A DNA stretch of 64,000 bases from Ctenosaura bakeri (GCA_948474755.1 CAOLHI010002503.1:62001-126000), one strand, 5' to 3'; positions 1-11,126 are shown, counted from the first letter of the stretch. Program-made: numbers and translations. The notes: generated from the sequence alone by a model not told the origin.

Positions 1-349
1 GACCCCTGCTGTTCAGGGGATGCTTCCCATTTACTTTGGTTTTCCTTTTTTTGTCTTGATCCACAGGCATGAATTCTATTTCTTAATATTTCTAGGACTG
101 TTGCCATTATTGTTCTAAATGTCTGTCTGTTAAGAAATTCACGTGCAAACAGGCACATGTGCTTTATAATCACTCAAGAAACCTTGGCATTTTGCTTTTG
201 GAACTATTCACATCCGCTTCTTTGCTGTCGTTTTGTTGGTGTCAGGAAAAAAACCCTTTCCCTATTGATGGGTAGCCACTAGTGATCCATAATGTTTGGT
301 CATATCTCTTGATTCTTGAAATACTATGCCTTCATCCTGGGAAAACAAA
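1..349. other. Unassigned single-copy-looking DNA
   Basis: AT-rich sequence with no recognisable repeat, exon or RNA gene. The short open frame near 326 runs straight into the GC-rich element that follows and is not a gene. Confidence 0.5.
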
Positions 350-803
350 GGCCTTTTCTGCATTTTATTTTTAAAAGGAGGCAGCGCATTCTCCAGCGAG
401 GATGTTTGCACTTGGGGGCGAACTGGGTCCGAACTACTTAATGTATGTCCGGACTTCAGCCTGCTCCGGAACGACCAGAACTGGTGGTTCGCTGTGCTAT
501 TGAAAGACCAATTAAAAGAGGACTTTCAATAGCCCGGCACACCCCAGTCCATCGCTGCGCTAATGTGTAGATTTGCAGGCTCGCGCCAGCGCGAGCCTGC
601 AGATCTTCCAGGGGCGGGCTTCTGGCTGGCGAGCTTCTCCAGTTGGTGGAGAGCCTCCACCAACCGGAAGCCTCCATTTTTGTCCCCGGAGAGTGTGTAG
701 CACGGGCGTGTGCTGCTCCGGATCAGTGTGGATCGTCGGGGGGAGCGTGCCAGTCCGGTGAGTAATGGACTGCCCCGTTTCCCCCCAAAGTGCGGAAAAG
801 CCC
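350..803 (+). mobile_element. GC-rich non-autonomous DNA transposon, GGCC-terminus family
   Basis: The ends are inverted: GGCCTTTTCTGCA on the left and TGCGGAAAAGCCC on the right. The triplet AAA lies immediately outside both ends (347-349 and 804-806), as expected for a 3-bp target duplication. The interior is much more GC-rich than its flanks. It is homologous, in opposite orientation, to the element at 59142-59568: both contain GGCTGGCGAGCTTC and CCAACCGGAAGC, and a region around TAGT(T/C)(C/T)GGACCCAG. No transposase frame is present. The 3-bp duplication and short GG-starting termini suggest PIF/Harbinger; the superfamily is inference. Confidence 0.72.
575..600. repeat. Perfect GC-rich hairpin inside the DNA element
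   Basis: Two 11-bp arms, GCAGGCTCGCG and CGCGAGCCTGC, flank a 4-base CCAG loop. It lies near the middle of the 350-803 element. The related copy at 59142-59568 shows no comparably perfect hairpin, so it may be specific to this copy. Confidence 0.85.
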
Positions 804-842
804 AAAGCTGAGGAAGATTGCAGGGAAATACCTGAGGAGGCA

Positions 843-918
843 GTGGTGGTGGTGGCGGTGGCGGCGGCGGCTCCTCCTCCTCTTTCTCCTTCTTGATTTC
901 TCCTCTTCTATCTCCTCG
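843..918 (+). repeat. Triplet microsatellite: GGT/GCG then CTC
   Basis: An interrupted GGT/GGC run (843-870) switches to CTC/TTC-rich pyrimidine sequence (871-918). Both halves have a 3-bp period. The region begins 40 bp beyond the GC-rich element. It reads open in some frames, but only as low-complexity peptide. Confidence 0.8.
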
Positions 919-1020
919 GGGCTGAGAAAATGAAGAACAGGGGACATTTAATCATAACAGGAGAAAGTGTAAGCGAGGAATAGTGTCAGTGAGGAGAGGG
1001 GATCAGATGTTCCTGCTTCA

Positions 1021-1057
1021 GTGTATATAGTATATATGTGTATATGTATATGTATGC
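1021..1057. repeat. TA/TG dinucleotide microsatellite
   Basis: Alternating TATA and TGTG sequence immediately beside the tail of the following SINE. Confidence 0.8.
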
Positions 1058-1060
1058 AAA

Positions 1061-1170
1061 TACCTTCAAGTCATCTGTCGATTTATGGTGACTGGAGGTG
1101 GTTTTGCCAGTTCCTTCCTCTGAAACATGGCCTACAGCACCTGGTGCATCCAGTCCTACAATTCTCTTTT
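1061..1170 (-). mobile_element. 5S-type Sauria SINE, 3' part
   Basis: Reading the plus strand gives the SINE in reverse: the tail CCTTCAAGTCATCTGTCGAT, then GTTTTGCCAGTTCCTTCCTC and GCCTACAGCACCTGGT. The last block corresponds to the end of 5S rRNA plus the SINE body, as also seen on the plus strand at 38647-38882. The 5S head proper is missing. A short internal deletion lies after TTATGGTGACT. Confidence 0.7.
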
Positions 1171-1913
1171 ACCTTTCTCTCTTTAGGAAGAAACTTTCAA
1201 AAGTCTTGACAAGTCAGGCCTTAGGCTGCATGGGCCTAATTTTGATGTAATCACAGCAACATGTATCAAGGCTGTCAGCCACTTAAGGGAAAGGAAAGTG
1301 AAGATAAATAGCAGACCAAGCAGCAGCCCCTCCTCAGCAACATTTCTGATGGCAATTCCCTTCCTTCTTGTTTTTTTGGGTCTCTTGGTGCTGAATATCA
1401 ACAATTTTCAACAAACACAGTCAATCTATTCCTATGTGCTGAGTGAAAAATGTAGTCTGGCTGTCAAGAGTTCAAGTTAAGAGGGAGCCAGAGTGATGAT
1501 CTTTTCTTCCAAATTGTATCTGAGAAACATCACCAGAATGTTGGGCCCTCTGTTCCTTCCCAGGCATGCCTCTGTTCATTATAAGGAGAATGCTTTAGAA
1601 ACGCGCACGAGGGGGAAACTCTGGGATAGAATGATTTCACTGAATGTATGAATACTAGCATATATACCCAGCATTGCCCGGGATTTTATTTTCTCATAAG
1701 TAATACTTGTTAAAAAGATTTGAGATCTTGTGTCTCTAATTCTCCAAACTGTCTTGTCCAGTACCTGTAACTTTCCCCCATATTTCCCAATCCAATCTGT
1801 ATTCAGAGTTATTAACATACAGAGGTTGGGTTCCTAAGGGAATACACTGCCCTCCTCTTTGCTGCTAGGCCTCATCTCCATAGCAACCGGCCTATTCAAA
1901 ACAGACACAGTTG
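1171..1913. other. Unassigned AT-rich DNA
   Basis: No coding region or repeat family recognised. Overlapping short open frames on both strands lack initiation context or splice structure. Confidence 0.4.
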
Positions 1914-1990
1914 ACTGAGGCCCAAGAGCTCTCTGGTTGAAAATTCTAAAGGCCCCTCCCTAAACTGCAAACCCCAGGATTCCATAGAAT
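1914..1990 (-). mobile_element. Palindromic MITE, core fragment (GGCC-terminus family)
   Basis: Plus-strand sequence CCTCCCTAAACTGCAAACCC preceded by AGAGCTCTCTGGTTGA and AAATTCTAAA is the reverse complement of the core found at 5247-5402, 34791-34991, 51161-51362 and 53590-53791. Both terminal inverted repeats are missing. Confidence 0.75.
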
Positions 1991-2971
1991 CTTCTTAGGC
2001 AGCCAATCCTATGAGGTCTTCACTTGACACAGACAAACAAACTTTGACTTTTATATATTAAATATATCTAATCCAGGTCTTGGAAAAATGATTGTTTTGG
2101 AACAGAATTCTATGGTATCAAGTGGATTTAGGCAGTTGTAATCCAAAAAGTAACTTTCCCAAGCTATTATTTTTCTTCAGAGTAAAAGCAGTTAGTCTAA
2201 GCATAATTTCGTTAGTAGTGTAACTATAGAAATGTGCCATACAGCATAAGTCAGGCTTTTGAGAGAACCCAGTTATCTTAGTTTTCTTCAGTAAAATACA
2301 CTCAAATGTGCAATTATGGTATAAAAACATGGTGTTTGAGATTACCCTTACTGCTGAATGTCAACCCTGCTCAAATGCATTTAAGGAAATGAAACAACCT
2401 TTACATGTTAATTTCAGTAGCTCTCCATACAGTATACAATTATATTATAGATGATTTATTTTTATTGTACCTTTTTTCACACCATGTTTTCTGATCCATA
2501 AAAAAAGTTTAATAGTGATAATTTGTTAACAGGATTTAAAGGTGATGATTTACTGCTGAATCTCCAGAATAATTTGATGTAATTATGCAGACCTCAAGGA
2601 GCAGGCCTAAAAGTATTTTACCTCTGGTTATGATACTAGATTGCTCATTTAGCAACGTGACGTACATGCTATATAATGCAAGACTTCAATCTGGTTTTAA
2701 AATGTTTCACTTATTATTGTCATCTTAGGAGTTGGAAAGTTAAAATCAGGCAGTGTCTGGTGGGAGATCATTTTCCCTAACATATCACACTTACAATGCA
2801 GCAAGTTTCAGCAAGAACAAAACAAAATCTGAACCAATGTAAAAGTAAATAGAAAAGAACAGTAGATATTTCAAAAGAGATCCCAGTGATTCACCTCTAC
2901 TATGTGATTGTCCATAGATTTAATGTTGCAACCAAATAGCTAGACTATTTCCATTACTTGGCTTTGAATAA
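1991..2971. other. Unassigned AT-rich DNA
   Basis: No feature recognised; no long open frame and no clear repeat match within the window. Confidence 0.4.
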
Positions 2972-3048
2972 AAAGTAGACTTAAGTCTATGAAAGCTTAT
3001 GCTACCCACTTCTTTCAGTCTCAAAGGTGCTATAAGATCCCTTTACAG
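2972..3048 (+). repeat. Unclassified repeat R1, 3'-end fragment
   Basis: Contains GTAGACTTAAGTCTATGAAA, GCTTATGCTACC and GTGCTATAAGATCCCTTTAC in the same order as the copy at 15256-15522, and reversed at 62999-63410. It is too short to code. The family is common in reptile DNA as I recall it, but I cannot name it securely; a Penelope-like or other retroelement 3' end is possible. Confidence 0.65.
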
Positions 3049-3984
3049 AGCTTTGAATAAGTTATTGAAAAGCAATATGGAATTTAAATATGAAAATATG
3101 GAATCTTCTTATATTTATAACATGTTCTTTTCTATTTACTGCATGTCTAGCCAGTAGCCACTAACAACTTCTCCTCCATTCTCAGTGTATGACAGGGAGA
3201 GTCAAGGCCAATTTTTGGAAACAGAATGTTCTGACACTACAGCTATGCTAAAAGATTTCACCAGTCTGTAGCCCTGTGGACTCTGAGAGTTATAGTCCAA
3301 CTTTCCTAAGCTCTGGTGGAAATAAACCCACTGACTCTGCTTCCTCTCCAATATCCCCATCAAGTTAGCCTCCTGCATGTTGAGAGTTTATCTTCTGAAG
3401 CAAGGAACATTTTCTGTCTATTTGATTTAGAATCCTGAGAGGTTGGGGTTCCAAACTGCAACTGGGAGCTGATTAAGTAGAAGAGGCTCTTCATAGTAGA
3501 AGTTCAGGGTCAGCTCCAGAAATAGCAAAGGGGACATGTGGAAGTCTACCTACCCTGACCTCTACCTGGGGTGATGACAGTCAGGGGTGAGGGCTACAAA
3601 TGAACAAACAGGGTGTTAGTCCCTACTGTTTATCTTCTCTTGCATGGAATGTCTCACAGTCATTTGTTTAATCTGGGATTTACTTTGGGAAAAACTAAAA
3701 CCAGTTCCCAGACTGTTAACTCTGACATGAACTTGGATGTGAGGTTTTGGGAATAAATTCAAAGCTCACCAAATTCAGCCAGAGTTACGGTAAAGATCAC
3801 AAAGGGCTAAGGTTATTTGGTGAGGTGTCAACAATGGAAAATTCTGCTTTCATGACTGCAATCAGCTTCATGCTACTTTTGATAAGAATGGCTTGATGGG
3901 TAAAGATGGACAAATAATTGCATACTCAGAATTTTTAATAGCCTCATTATGTCCTATTTCTATCTGGAATTTTAAAAGAAAGCC
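3049..3984. other. Unassigned DNA
   Basis: No gene recognised. Around 3255-3330 a stretch resembling the arm of a palindromic DNA element (TATAGTCCAACTTTCC) is too decayed to classify. Confidence 0.35.
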
Positions 3985-4450
3985 ACATTCACTTTTTTTT
4001 TTGGTGTTAATTATGTGGTGTATTGTTTAAATTGGATATGTGTTGTTTAATTTTTGTAAAAAAAAAAAAGTAAGTTAAAATATAATCGGCTTTGGGGAGT
4101 GGGTTTACCTTTAGAGATAGTTTGATATGTTAAGTAATAAGATTATATTTAGTAATAGCAATAGATTAAATCTAAGGGAAAAATATAGAATTAAGAATGA
4201 AACTATTATAATAAAAATGAGTATAATGAGAATAAGAATTAAAGATAGGTAACAAAAATATACAAGTAGTATGATATAGAATAAGCTGAATAAGTTTATG
4301 ACTCTAATGGTAATAGAGAGAAATAATAATGTAAGTTTGCGTTGGTTGAAATTTTTTTGTTCCACTATTATGTATATCACATGGTGTTTTATTTTTTTGT
4401 TTTTGTTTTTTCTTTGCTGTATAATCAATAAAAATTATTAAAAAAAAACC
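3985..4450 (+). repeat. AT-rich tract, possible LINE (L1-like) 3' end
   Basis: Very AT-rich sequence ends in the polyadenylation-like signal CAATAAAAATT followed by a run of A at about 4440-4448, suggesting the tail of a retroposed transcript inserted on the plus strand. No matching target duplication was found and no reverse transcriptase peptide is visible. Simple AT-rich low-complexity DNA is the alternative. Confidence 0.3.
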
Positions 4451-4824
4451 TGCATTCTCATCCATGCATTCAAACCAGGAAATGCAAAAGAAGTCAATTT
4501 CCTTTAAAAGCAGACTGAATGAAATTCTCAAGCATCCTTATTAGAGAGTCATGGTGAGCTGAGTGTAGATGATGCCTCCTCCCTTTCCTTAGTGGAGGCC
4601 TAAGATAAACCAAATTCTCTTGCTTTCCAAGTGTTCTGAAAGCTCTGTCAGATTTTATACAGTCAGAGGAGGATTTGTATTTTCTCAATTGAAAAAACAG
4701 GGAAATCTAGACAAGCAGTATATAGTTGACTGTATGGGAATGTGGGTGATGGGACTGCAGTTTACTTTGAGGTAAGCCAAACAGTGCTTATAATGTCCTG
4801 ATAGTACTTTCATTCTCAGCCAAG

Positions 4825-5012
4825 TTTGTTGTTGTTGTTGCTGACGTGTGTCTTCAAGTCACTTCCAACTTATGGAGACCCTAAGAAAAACTTATTCAGA
4901 TGAAGTTTATCACTCCTTCCTCTGAAACTGAGAGAGTGTGACTTGTCCAGGGGATTTGAACCCTGATCTCCAGAGCCCCAGTCTAATACCAAAACCAGTG
5001 CACAACACTGGA
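4825..5012 (-). mobile_element. tRNA-derived Sauria-type SINE
   Basis: In reverse orientation it shows the (GTT)n tail, TCTTCAAGTCACTTCCAACT and TTATGGAGACCCTAAG, then GAGAGAGTGTGACTTG and GGGGATTTGAACCCTGATCT. The last block is the degraded tRNA B-box region. The order tail, body, tRNA head on the plus strand means transcription would have been leftward. The body matches the other SINEs at 17829, 23858, 27721 and 62786. Confidence 0.85.
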
Positions 5013-5246
5013 ACCCAGGATATATGCTTCCAAAAAAAATAATTTGGCAACTGGGTTTCTTATGGATCAGTTGGAGCCCTTCATCTGCAAATGAATTTCC
5101 AAATCATTATGTTTTGCTGTGTTGCACTGCAAGAGAGGCATATGTGGTACTGCATGTGATGACTGCCTATGGACAACTTCTTCCTGCCAGTTCTCTCCTT
5201 TCTTCTTGCATTTTGATTTCTGGTGGCCATCTAGATGTCTTGGGCT

Positions 5247-5402
5247 GTGTTCCTATAGAATCCTGGGCTTTGCAGTTTAGGGAGGGGTATTTAGAATTCT
5301 CAGCCAGAAAGCTTTTTGGCCTTAGTAAACTACAAACCCTAGGATTCCACAGGATGTTGAAAGTGGAATAATAGCACCATAACAGTGTAGTCCAGAAAGG
5401 CC
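5247..5402 (+). mobile_element. Palindromic MITE, 5'-truncated (GGCC-terminus family)
   Basis: Contains AATCCTGGGCTTTGCAGTTT, GGGAGGGGTATTTAGAATTC and the returning arm AAACTACAAACCCTAGGATT, ending at the right terminus CAGAAAGGCC. The left terminus and outer left arm are missing. The open frame that ends here is created by the element, since the same peptide tail arises at 53590-53791. Confidence 0.85.
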
Positions 5403-7649
5403 CCTAGTCCTAAATCTTCTATTGCTTTCCTTGAGTGTTTTCTTGCAACACAATTCACAAAGGAAGAAAGTCATGTACATGTCTGTAGTTTGGAAAACAG
5501 TCTATGTTTAAGTATACAGGCGAAACAAGACAATAGGCCATGAGTTAATTTTCTTCTGTGTGTTGGGGGGGTAGTGTTTAGTCATCCTGACATAGCACCT
5601 TTTCCCATAATGCTGTTTACACTGAATGACTTCCTAATTTTAGGCCAAACTTATACCCTTGCTGGTATGGCATTTTGCCACTTTTCTTTCAGGGTGGCTC
5701 TCATGGCAGATTTGCTAACTGCTGTTATCTGTTGGCTGCATACTAGCATTTCTTTTTAATGTAGGATGGCTATGGATGTTATATATTGTGTTGTCTACTT
5801 TTGTTTTGTGTTTCCATCCCTTTTCATCTCTGTCATGTTTTCCCATTGGCAGGAAAAAATGAAGATGGGACTCCAGAAGTCACTGGGGCAACACAGAGGA
5901 GAGGTATGAGGGGTTTGTTGGGGGGAAAAGTACCATCATTCTGCAAGTATGTGGGACTTGTGAGATTATAAGAACATCAAAAGTTCTTCCATTTGGATGT
6001 CACAACCAATTTGTCATGGACTGTTCAAATGAGAAAGCAACACTTCTGATGCAAATGAAATGGATGGTGAAGATTAACTTCCATCTGGAAATGCTGTGTT
6101 TAATTCAGAGGGTAACATACACTCCAAGATCCTTGATGTTGTAAAACAGAATTCTGCCTAATTTATAAACTTGTGTGTCTTTTTATCAACAGCCAGTCCA
6201 ATAGAATACGAACTTTTCTTAATTTTTAAGTTAAGTAGGGTGTCATTGGGTATAGCAATTAAGGAAGACAATATACTATTTTCTCTGTTTTAATTTCATT
6301 TGTTCCATGCTGTAAGTTTATCTTTTTATAAGTCTGCAAATTTCCTTGTAGAACACATTATAGGGCAAGTGAAAAACTATCATCATGCAAAATTGTTGTT
6401 TCTGCATGAATTTAGTTCTAATTATATATAAAGTCTGTTTTTAGTCACAGCATCTAGTTAATCATATAGCATATCAGGTTAACTGAGGTAAACCACATTC
6501 TGTTACTTCACTACAGCAGATCTGTAATATCCACTTTTTTTTTTGTGATACACAGGTGGTTTCATTGATAAATTTTATGTTCTGAGGCACTTCTCATGTT
6601 CTGTCAAAGGTCCTTTCCTGCTTGGACTGTTGTGCACTGCCCTGTGGGGAGTCTTCTTCTGATGATACTCTCAAAGATGAAGTAACTTGTTTGAAGGCTT
6701 GAAATGGAGAATCTGGAAGCATTTCTTTGAATTTTATAATCCTCATCAAGTACGAGTTTCTATTTCTTTGATGAGGTCTTCACATATGTCTTGCACATTG
6801 GGTTTATAAATGTTATAACAGCTCCAGTGTTAGGATATTGCTGTGCATAAATTCTGGACTACCATTAAGAAGGAAGTCATAATTACAAAGGACACCCTCA
6901 CATTCAAGGCTGAATAACTGCAGTAGTTTTCTCTCTACTATAGGGGGAAAAATTCCTTTGTAGTATTCTTCCTGTATTTGAACATCCTGAAGTATTGTGT
7001 GTGTGATTATTCTGTGAAGGAAAACACATGTTGTTATTCAAAGGCTCCTGTTTTCTATGCAGAAAGCAGGCTTTCTTTGTAGGAAACAGTATTCTATGTG
7101 CAGGAAATTCATTTTTTTTTTTTTTTTGCACCACATGCTTTTCTCCACAACATAAATTGTCTGCAACATTTTGGAACATTTGAATACAAGAAAATTGTTC
7201 AAAATTGTCAATCATCTATTATTTTTCCCGAAAGGGTTACCTGGCTGTTGGAAAACCTATTTTTCAATTTGAGGATGAATAATTACGAATATTTTTTTCC
7301 TTGTGTGTTACAAATGTTTAGCTTAAAAATTCACTGGGGAATATATTTGGTTAAGTAATTCAGTGGGTCTCTGTAAGCATAGGTATGATTAGCCTTTGTG
7401 TTAGTTAGATTTCTTTCACTAAGATAGTGGTTGGAATTCTGTTGATGATATACATAGATGTACCTCCTGTTGTGACTGTCTGTATGCATTATACAAGGAG
7501 ACATTCAGTTCTTTGAATGTGCACAGTCACTACAAGTGCAACCCCAGCTTGTCAGTGTCAAGGCAGATCCCTGAAGCCGATGAGTAATGGGGGACTTTTG
7601 GGGAAAATCCAGAAGGTGACTCTGCTGTAGTTGGTAGAGGACTGAGAAA
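5403..7649. other. Unassigned AT-rich DNA
   Basis: No gene or secure repeat. There is a poly-T run at 7112-7127. A section around 6970-7130 contains TTTTCTATGCAGAAAGCAGG and resembles the interior of the palindromic element at 52603-52840, but too loosely to call. Confidence 0.4.
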
Positions 7650-8215
7650 TATGATAAAGGATGGCTCTGAGGTTAAAGAATAACTGATTGTGCCAGGAAC
7701 AGGGCCAGTGATTGACCAAACCAACTCGCAAACTTTCCCAGCAGTAGAAGAACAAGTGGAGGCAGAGTTGCCCCAACCAGCTCCAGAGGGAGAAGGAACC
7801 AGCAGTGATTTGGAAGAGTTACAGTCACCTGAGCCCCTTAGCTCCCAGTCACAAAGGAGGCTGAAACAGACAGCTCCAGCCGCGTTGACTAGATTAAGGA
7901 AGCGATGACAAGTAACACCTGTTCTCTGTGGCTATTTAGGACTGTCAGCGTGGCTTGCTCTTTGCTTGTAGCAAATTACTTCATGCCTCACAACCCTTGT
8001 ATTCTGGCTCCTTTGATCCCTCTGGATGAACCTCTGCTTTCTGGACTGTTGGATTGGACTTTGACCTGGCTTGGCTCTGCGGTTTCCTTAATAGTTGTTG
8101 TATCGGACATTCCTTGCTGCCTCCTCCTCCTCCTCGCAGCAAGTATTCTTGCTCCCTCCTCCTTGCTGGCAGTGAGGCACAGGCAGGGAGTTGGACTCTG
8201 ATAAGAGAGAGAGAG
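7650..8215 (+). mobile_element. LTR-like sequence, probably Gypsy-type fragment
   Basis: An acidic, glutamine- and proline-rich open stretch (about 7690-7908, ending RLRKR) is followed by TGGACTGTTGGATTGGACTT and CTCCTCCTCCTCCTCGCAGC. The style matches LTR U3/R regions and parallels the solo LTR at 37409-37944, which also pairs an acidic open stretch with a run of GGACTTT-type motifs. No TG...CA termini, target duplication or gag/pol was found, so boundaries are approximate. A (GA)n tract at 8204-8218 closes it. Confidence 0.4.
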
Positions 8216-9089
8216 AGATGTATCTTCCTTTTTCCTGGGTGACAAAAGGCAGAGGGATGCTTCCCCTGACCAAGGTAGTGTGTCCAAGAAAGTTGGACTG
8301 TGCACAAGGTTAAAAGGAGAAACCTGGTAAAAATGTGCCAGCAGAGTTCTCCACTCCCTTGTCTCCCAAAACTGAACATTTAAGAACTTAAAATGAATTA
8401 TCCCAAAATGTCTCTGCACCCTCTAAGACAGAGATTAGGGGGCTGTATTGTTCCTCAGGAGAATTTGAAGGGTTTCCTTGGCATTTAAGAATTCAAAACT
8501 TGGCTTCCAAATGTGAAAAAGGAACTTGTGCTTGACTTCCTGTTTCAATATAGGCCTCTCCTAGGCCTAAAGTGGTCTTGGGCAGAAAAGAATGGTAAAA
8601 TTGTACTCCATACCACTACTAACCATTGGGGGGGGGCTTATTGGAGCAATTTTTAAAGCCCTAAGGGCTCTATGGGGAACAAAAGCAGCCCCATGGACTG
8701 AATGTGGCCTATGTTCACCTTTGCTTCAGGGCACATGAATGAAGGGAATGTTGCTATGCCTCTGCAGCTGTTTTAAGCCCAGGAGATCATTTGCTTAAAT
8801 CAGGAAAAAAACTGGAAGTCCCTGCCATTTTATTTGCTTGTTAGGGAAAGACATCTCCTGTAGGGCAGCATTTTGGTTTTTTTTTTTTAAAAAGAAAACT
8901 TTTTCTTTCAATAAAAAAATCAGGGTTAGTGGGTAAGGAACCCTTGTAGGCCTCACCCCTAAGGAACCACATGCAGCCCATCAGTTGGACTTTCCCAAGC
9001 TCTGATATGAATATAGTAATCTGTATTCATCCACCATCAGAACTAAAGTGGCTAGACAAAAGTGATCAGGCCTTTTCAATCATGTCTTC
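8216..9089. other. Unassigned DNA, possibly repetitive
   Basis: Contains G and T homopolymer runs (8629-8637, around 8876-8888) and CCCTAAGGGCTC-like stretches that look like decayed repeat, but no family is recognised. The overlapping minus-strand open frames at 7981-8419 have no supported product. Confidence 0.35.
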
Positions 9090-9262
9090 AATGTTTGTTC
9101 ATTGAAAGAAATATTTAAGATAATCATAAATGCATGTACCTTTTGCTTTTCTATTACCCATAATTTCCTACCCCTCACCCTAGTTTGTGCATAAATAACT
9201 GACTGTTCAGGTAACAAGCTGTATACCTGATGAGAGGAGAAGCAGCCAAATAAAAGGTTATG
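9090..9262. repeat. 173-bp direct duplication, copy A
   Basis: Aligns without gaps to 10954-11126. I count 14 differences in 173 positions, about 92% identity. Both start AATGTTTGTTC and end CAAATAAAAGGTTATG, and the flanks are unrelated. The minus strand is open in both copies, but most differences change the amino acid, so there is no sign of a selected peptide. Confidence 0.9.
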
Positions 9263-9548
9263 TGGTAGCTGTCTGAACTTATTTCCTTTCAAGCAGACCT
9301 CTTGTTTTGGAAAGGATTTTGCTTCTTTGTAAATTAATAGTTCAATGGTGAAATAATACATATATACATATGTATGATTTTATTCACCATCTTTCCTTCA
9401 GGACACATGTGGAAGTACCAATGATCAGAATACCAACCTGGACTTTTGCAGTAGATGATGTTGCAAGGGAGGGTAGGAGTTTGATACTAGGGTGCATTGT
9501 GTCTGGCACAAGGTACCAGAATGATGCATGTAATAGAGTGGAGTCAGA

Positions 9549-9971
9549 GACCCTTTTCGCACAGCATTTAGCATGTGAAAGGGTGCCTGAAGCGTCGTGC
9601 GATTGTGAGGAGCAATCTGCACGACACTCTCACAATCGCGCAATGCTCCAGGGGCCGGCAGGTGCCAATTGCGCACCTTTTCATTTTTAGCTGGAAGCTG
9701 AAAATGGTGCGTGATCACACATTGCTCCCGGGCCTTGTGTGCACTTACCTGGTGTGCAGAGCCTCCGAAGCCACACCAGTCACGCTTTCTGCCCCAGCGC
9801 AGCCTGGGAAAAATCCCAGGCTGCACTGCGGAAGGAAGAGGTGGGGCTCTCACACAAGCAGGCAGCTCATGCAGAGCTGAAGCAGCACGGACGTGAGAGT
9901 CTCTTGCCAGAGGCTGCTCGCACAATCCCTGCACCCCAGCGCTGGAAAAAGGTAAGGTGTGGAAAGGGCTC
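9549..9971. mobile_element. GC-rich non-autonomous DNA element, second subfamily
   Basis: The ends are GACCCTTTTCGCAC and GTGTGGAAAGGGCTC, imperfect inverted repeats. The interior contains GCAGCCTGGGAAAAATCCCA and CTGCGGAAGGAAG, shared with 54589-54886. The rest is rich in CpG and short internal inverted repeats. The open frames of 75-169 codons here are artefacts of the local GC content. Flanking target duplications are unclear for this copy. Confidence 0.65.
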
Positions 9972-10480
9972 TAGACTCTTTAGGGCCTAATTGCCTTTTT
10001 GGATCATCATGAGAGCCCAGGACATCATGCTATTAGTGCTTTGGAGTTGACTTGGTTGCCAGAGGCAGTGCTGCTCTGCTCCTGGCAATCAAGGGTTGTT
10101 TGGTGATTCCATACTATTGTTGTATCTGGGCAGGGTATTTTGAGAAGTGATTGAGTGGTCTTGGATTTCTTTGCTTGTTTACCTGCTTGACTGGAAAGAA
10201 TGGGTTTAGGGGTCATGCTGTGTGGGCCCCATTCGGTTGGGTGTTGTTGCATCTCTATTTGGTTCTTGTCCCTTTAAGTGTGCTAGATATTCAATTACTT
10301 AGTTTTCCCCCTCTTTCCCCTTTCTCCCATCTTTAGTAGTTAATTGACTGTTTTATGTTGCCCTGACCACTTGGTGCCAGTGGGCTCTTAGTGTTGGAGT
10401 AGGCCCATTATTGGGTCTTTGTGGTCTGGGCCCCTTGGGCTGGTTTGGTGGGCCTGTGTGCTTTTTCTTGTTATCTCACA

Positions 10481-10671
10481 GCCATTTTAGTTTGTCGTTG
10501 CTTGAGGGCCATTAGCTGCAGCCATTTTGGTTTGGGGTAGCTATTGTGTTTAGTGAAGTGTGGCCATTTTTTGTTTTGGGCATCTCATGCCTTTTGGCCA
10601 TTTTTGTTTATACTTTTGGTCATTTTCGTTTGAGGTGATTGCATCCATCGCAGTGTGGGCACCCATTTTTA
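10481..10671 (+). repeat. Degenerate minisatellite with GCCATTTTNGTTT motif
   Basis: Six variants of GCCATTTT followed by T/G-rich sequence start near 10481, 10521, 10563, 10597, 10619 and 10661, spaced about 40, 42, 34, 22 and 42 bases. The surrounding 10180-10720 is strongly G+T-skewed on the plus strand. CCATNTT is the core of YY1-type binding sites, so an array of such cores is present by sequence. Any regulatory role is inference. Confidence 0.6.
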
Positions 10672-10953
10672 TTGTTAGTGTGGTTAGCTATTTTTGAAAA
10701 TGGCCCTTATTTAACCCAATTTCTCTGTCTGATCTCATTATTCCATGGTTGGTTATTAATGGAACTTGTTAGGAAAATGTGCATAGAACTGCAGTCTCAC
10801 AGTACATTCCTATCCATCATTACTCAGACATAATTCATACTGACTTAAACGAAATTTACACATGTACATGGCAGCAAAGTCCATTGAATCCAAAAGGACT
10901 TCAGAGTAGATGTACATCTGCTCATCTTTACTAGGATATTCTGATAAACTCCC

Positions 10954-11126
10954 AATGTTTGTTCTTTAAAAGAAATATTTAAGATAATCATAGAGGCATG
11001 TACCTTTTGCTTTTTTATTACCCACAATTTCCCACCCCTCACCCTAGCTTGTGCATAAATAAGTGACTGTTCAGGTAACAAGCCATGCACCTGATGAGAG
11101 GAGAGGCAGCCAAATAAAAGGTTATG
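10954..11126. repeat. 173-bp direct duplication, copy B
   Basis: Ungapped partner of 9090-9262, 1.86 kb downstream in the same orientation. It ends with the same AATAAA-containing sequence, but the following bases differ. It could be an LTR-like or other dispersed repeat, or a local segmental duplication; it lacks TG...CA ends. Confidence 0.9.

Noticed and set aside
9425..9934. 169-codon minus-strand open frame
   Set aside because: It spans the GC-rich DNA element, where stop codons are rare because of composition. The related element at 54589-54886 does not preserve the frame.
10481..10671. CRISPR-like array from regularly spaced repeats
   Set aside because: The repeats are 8-13 bases, degenerate and unevenly spaced, in vertebrate DNA with no associated genes.
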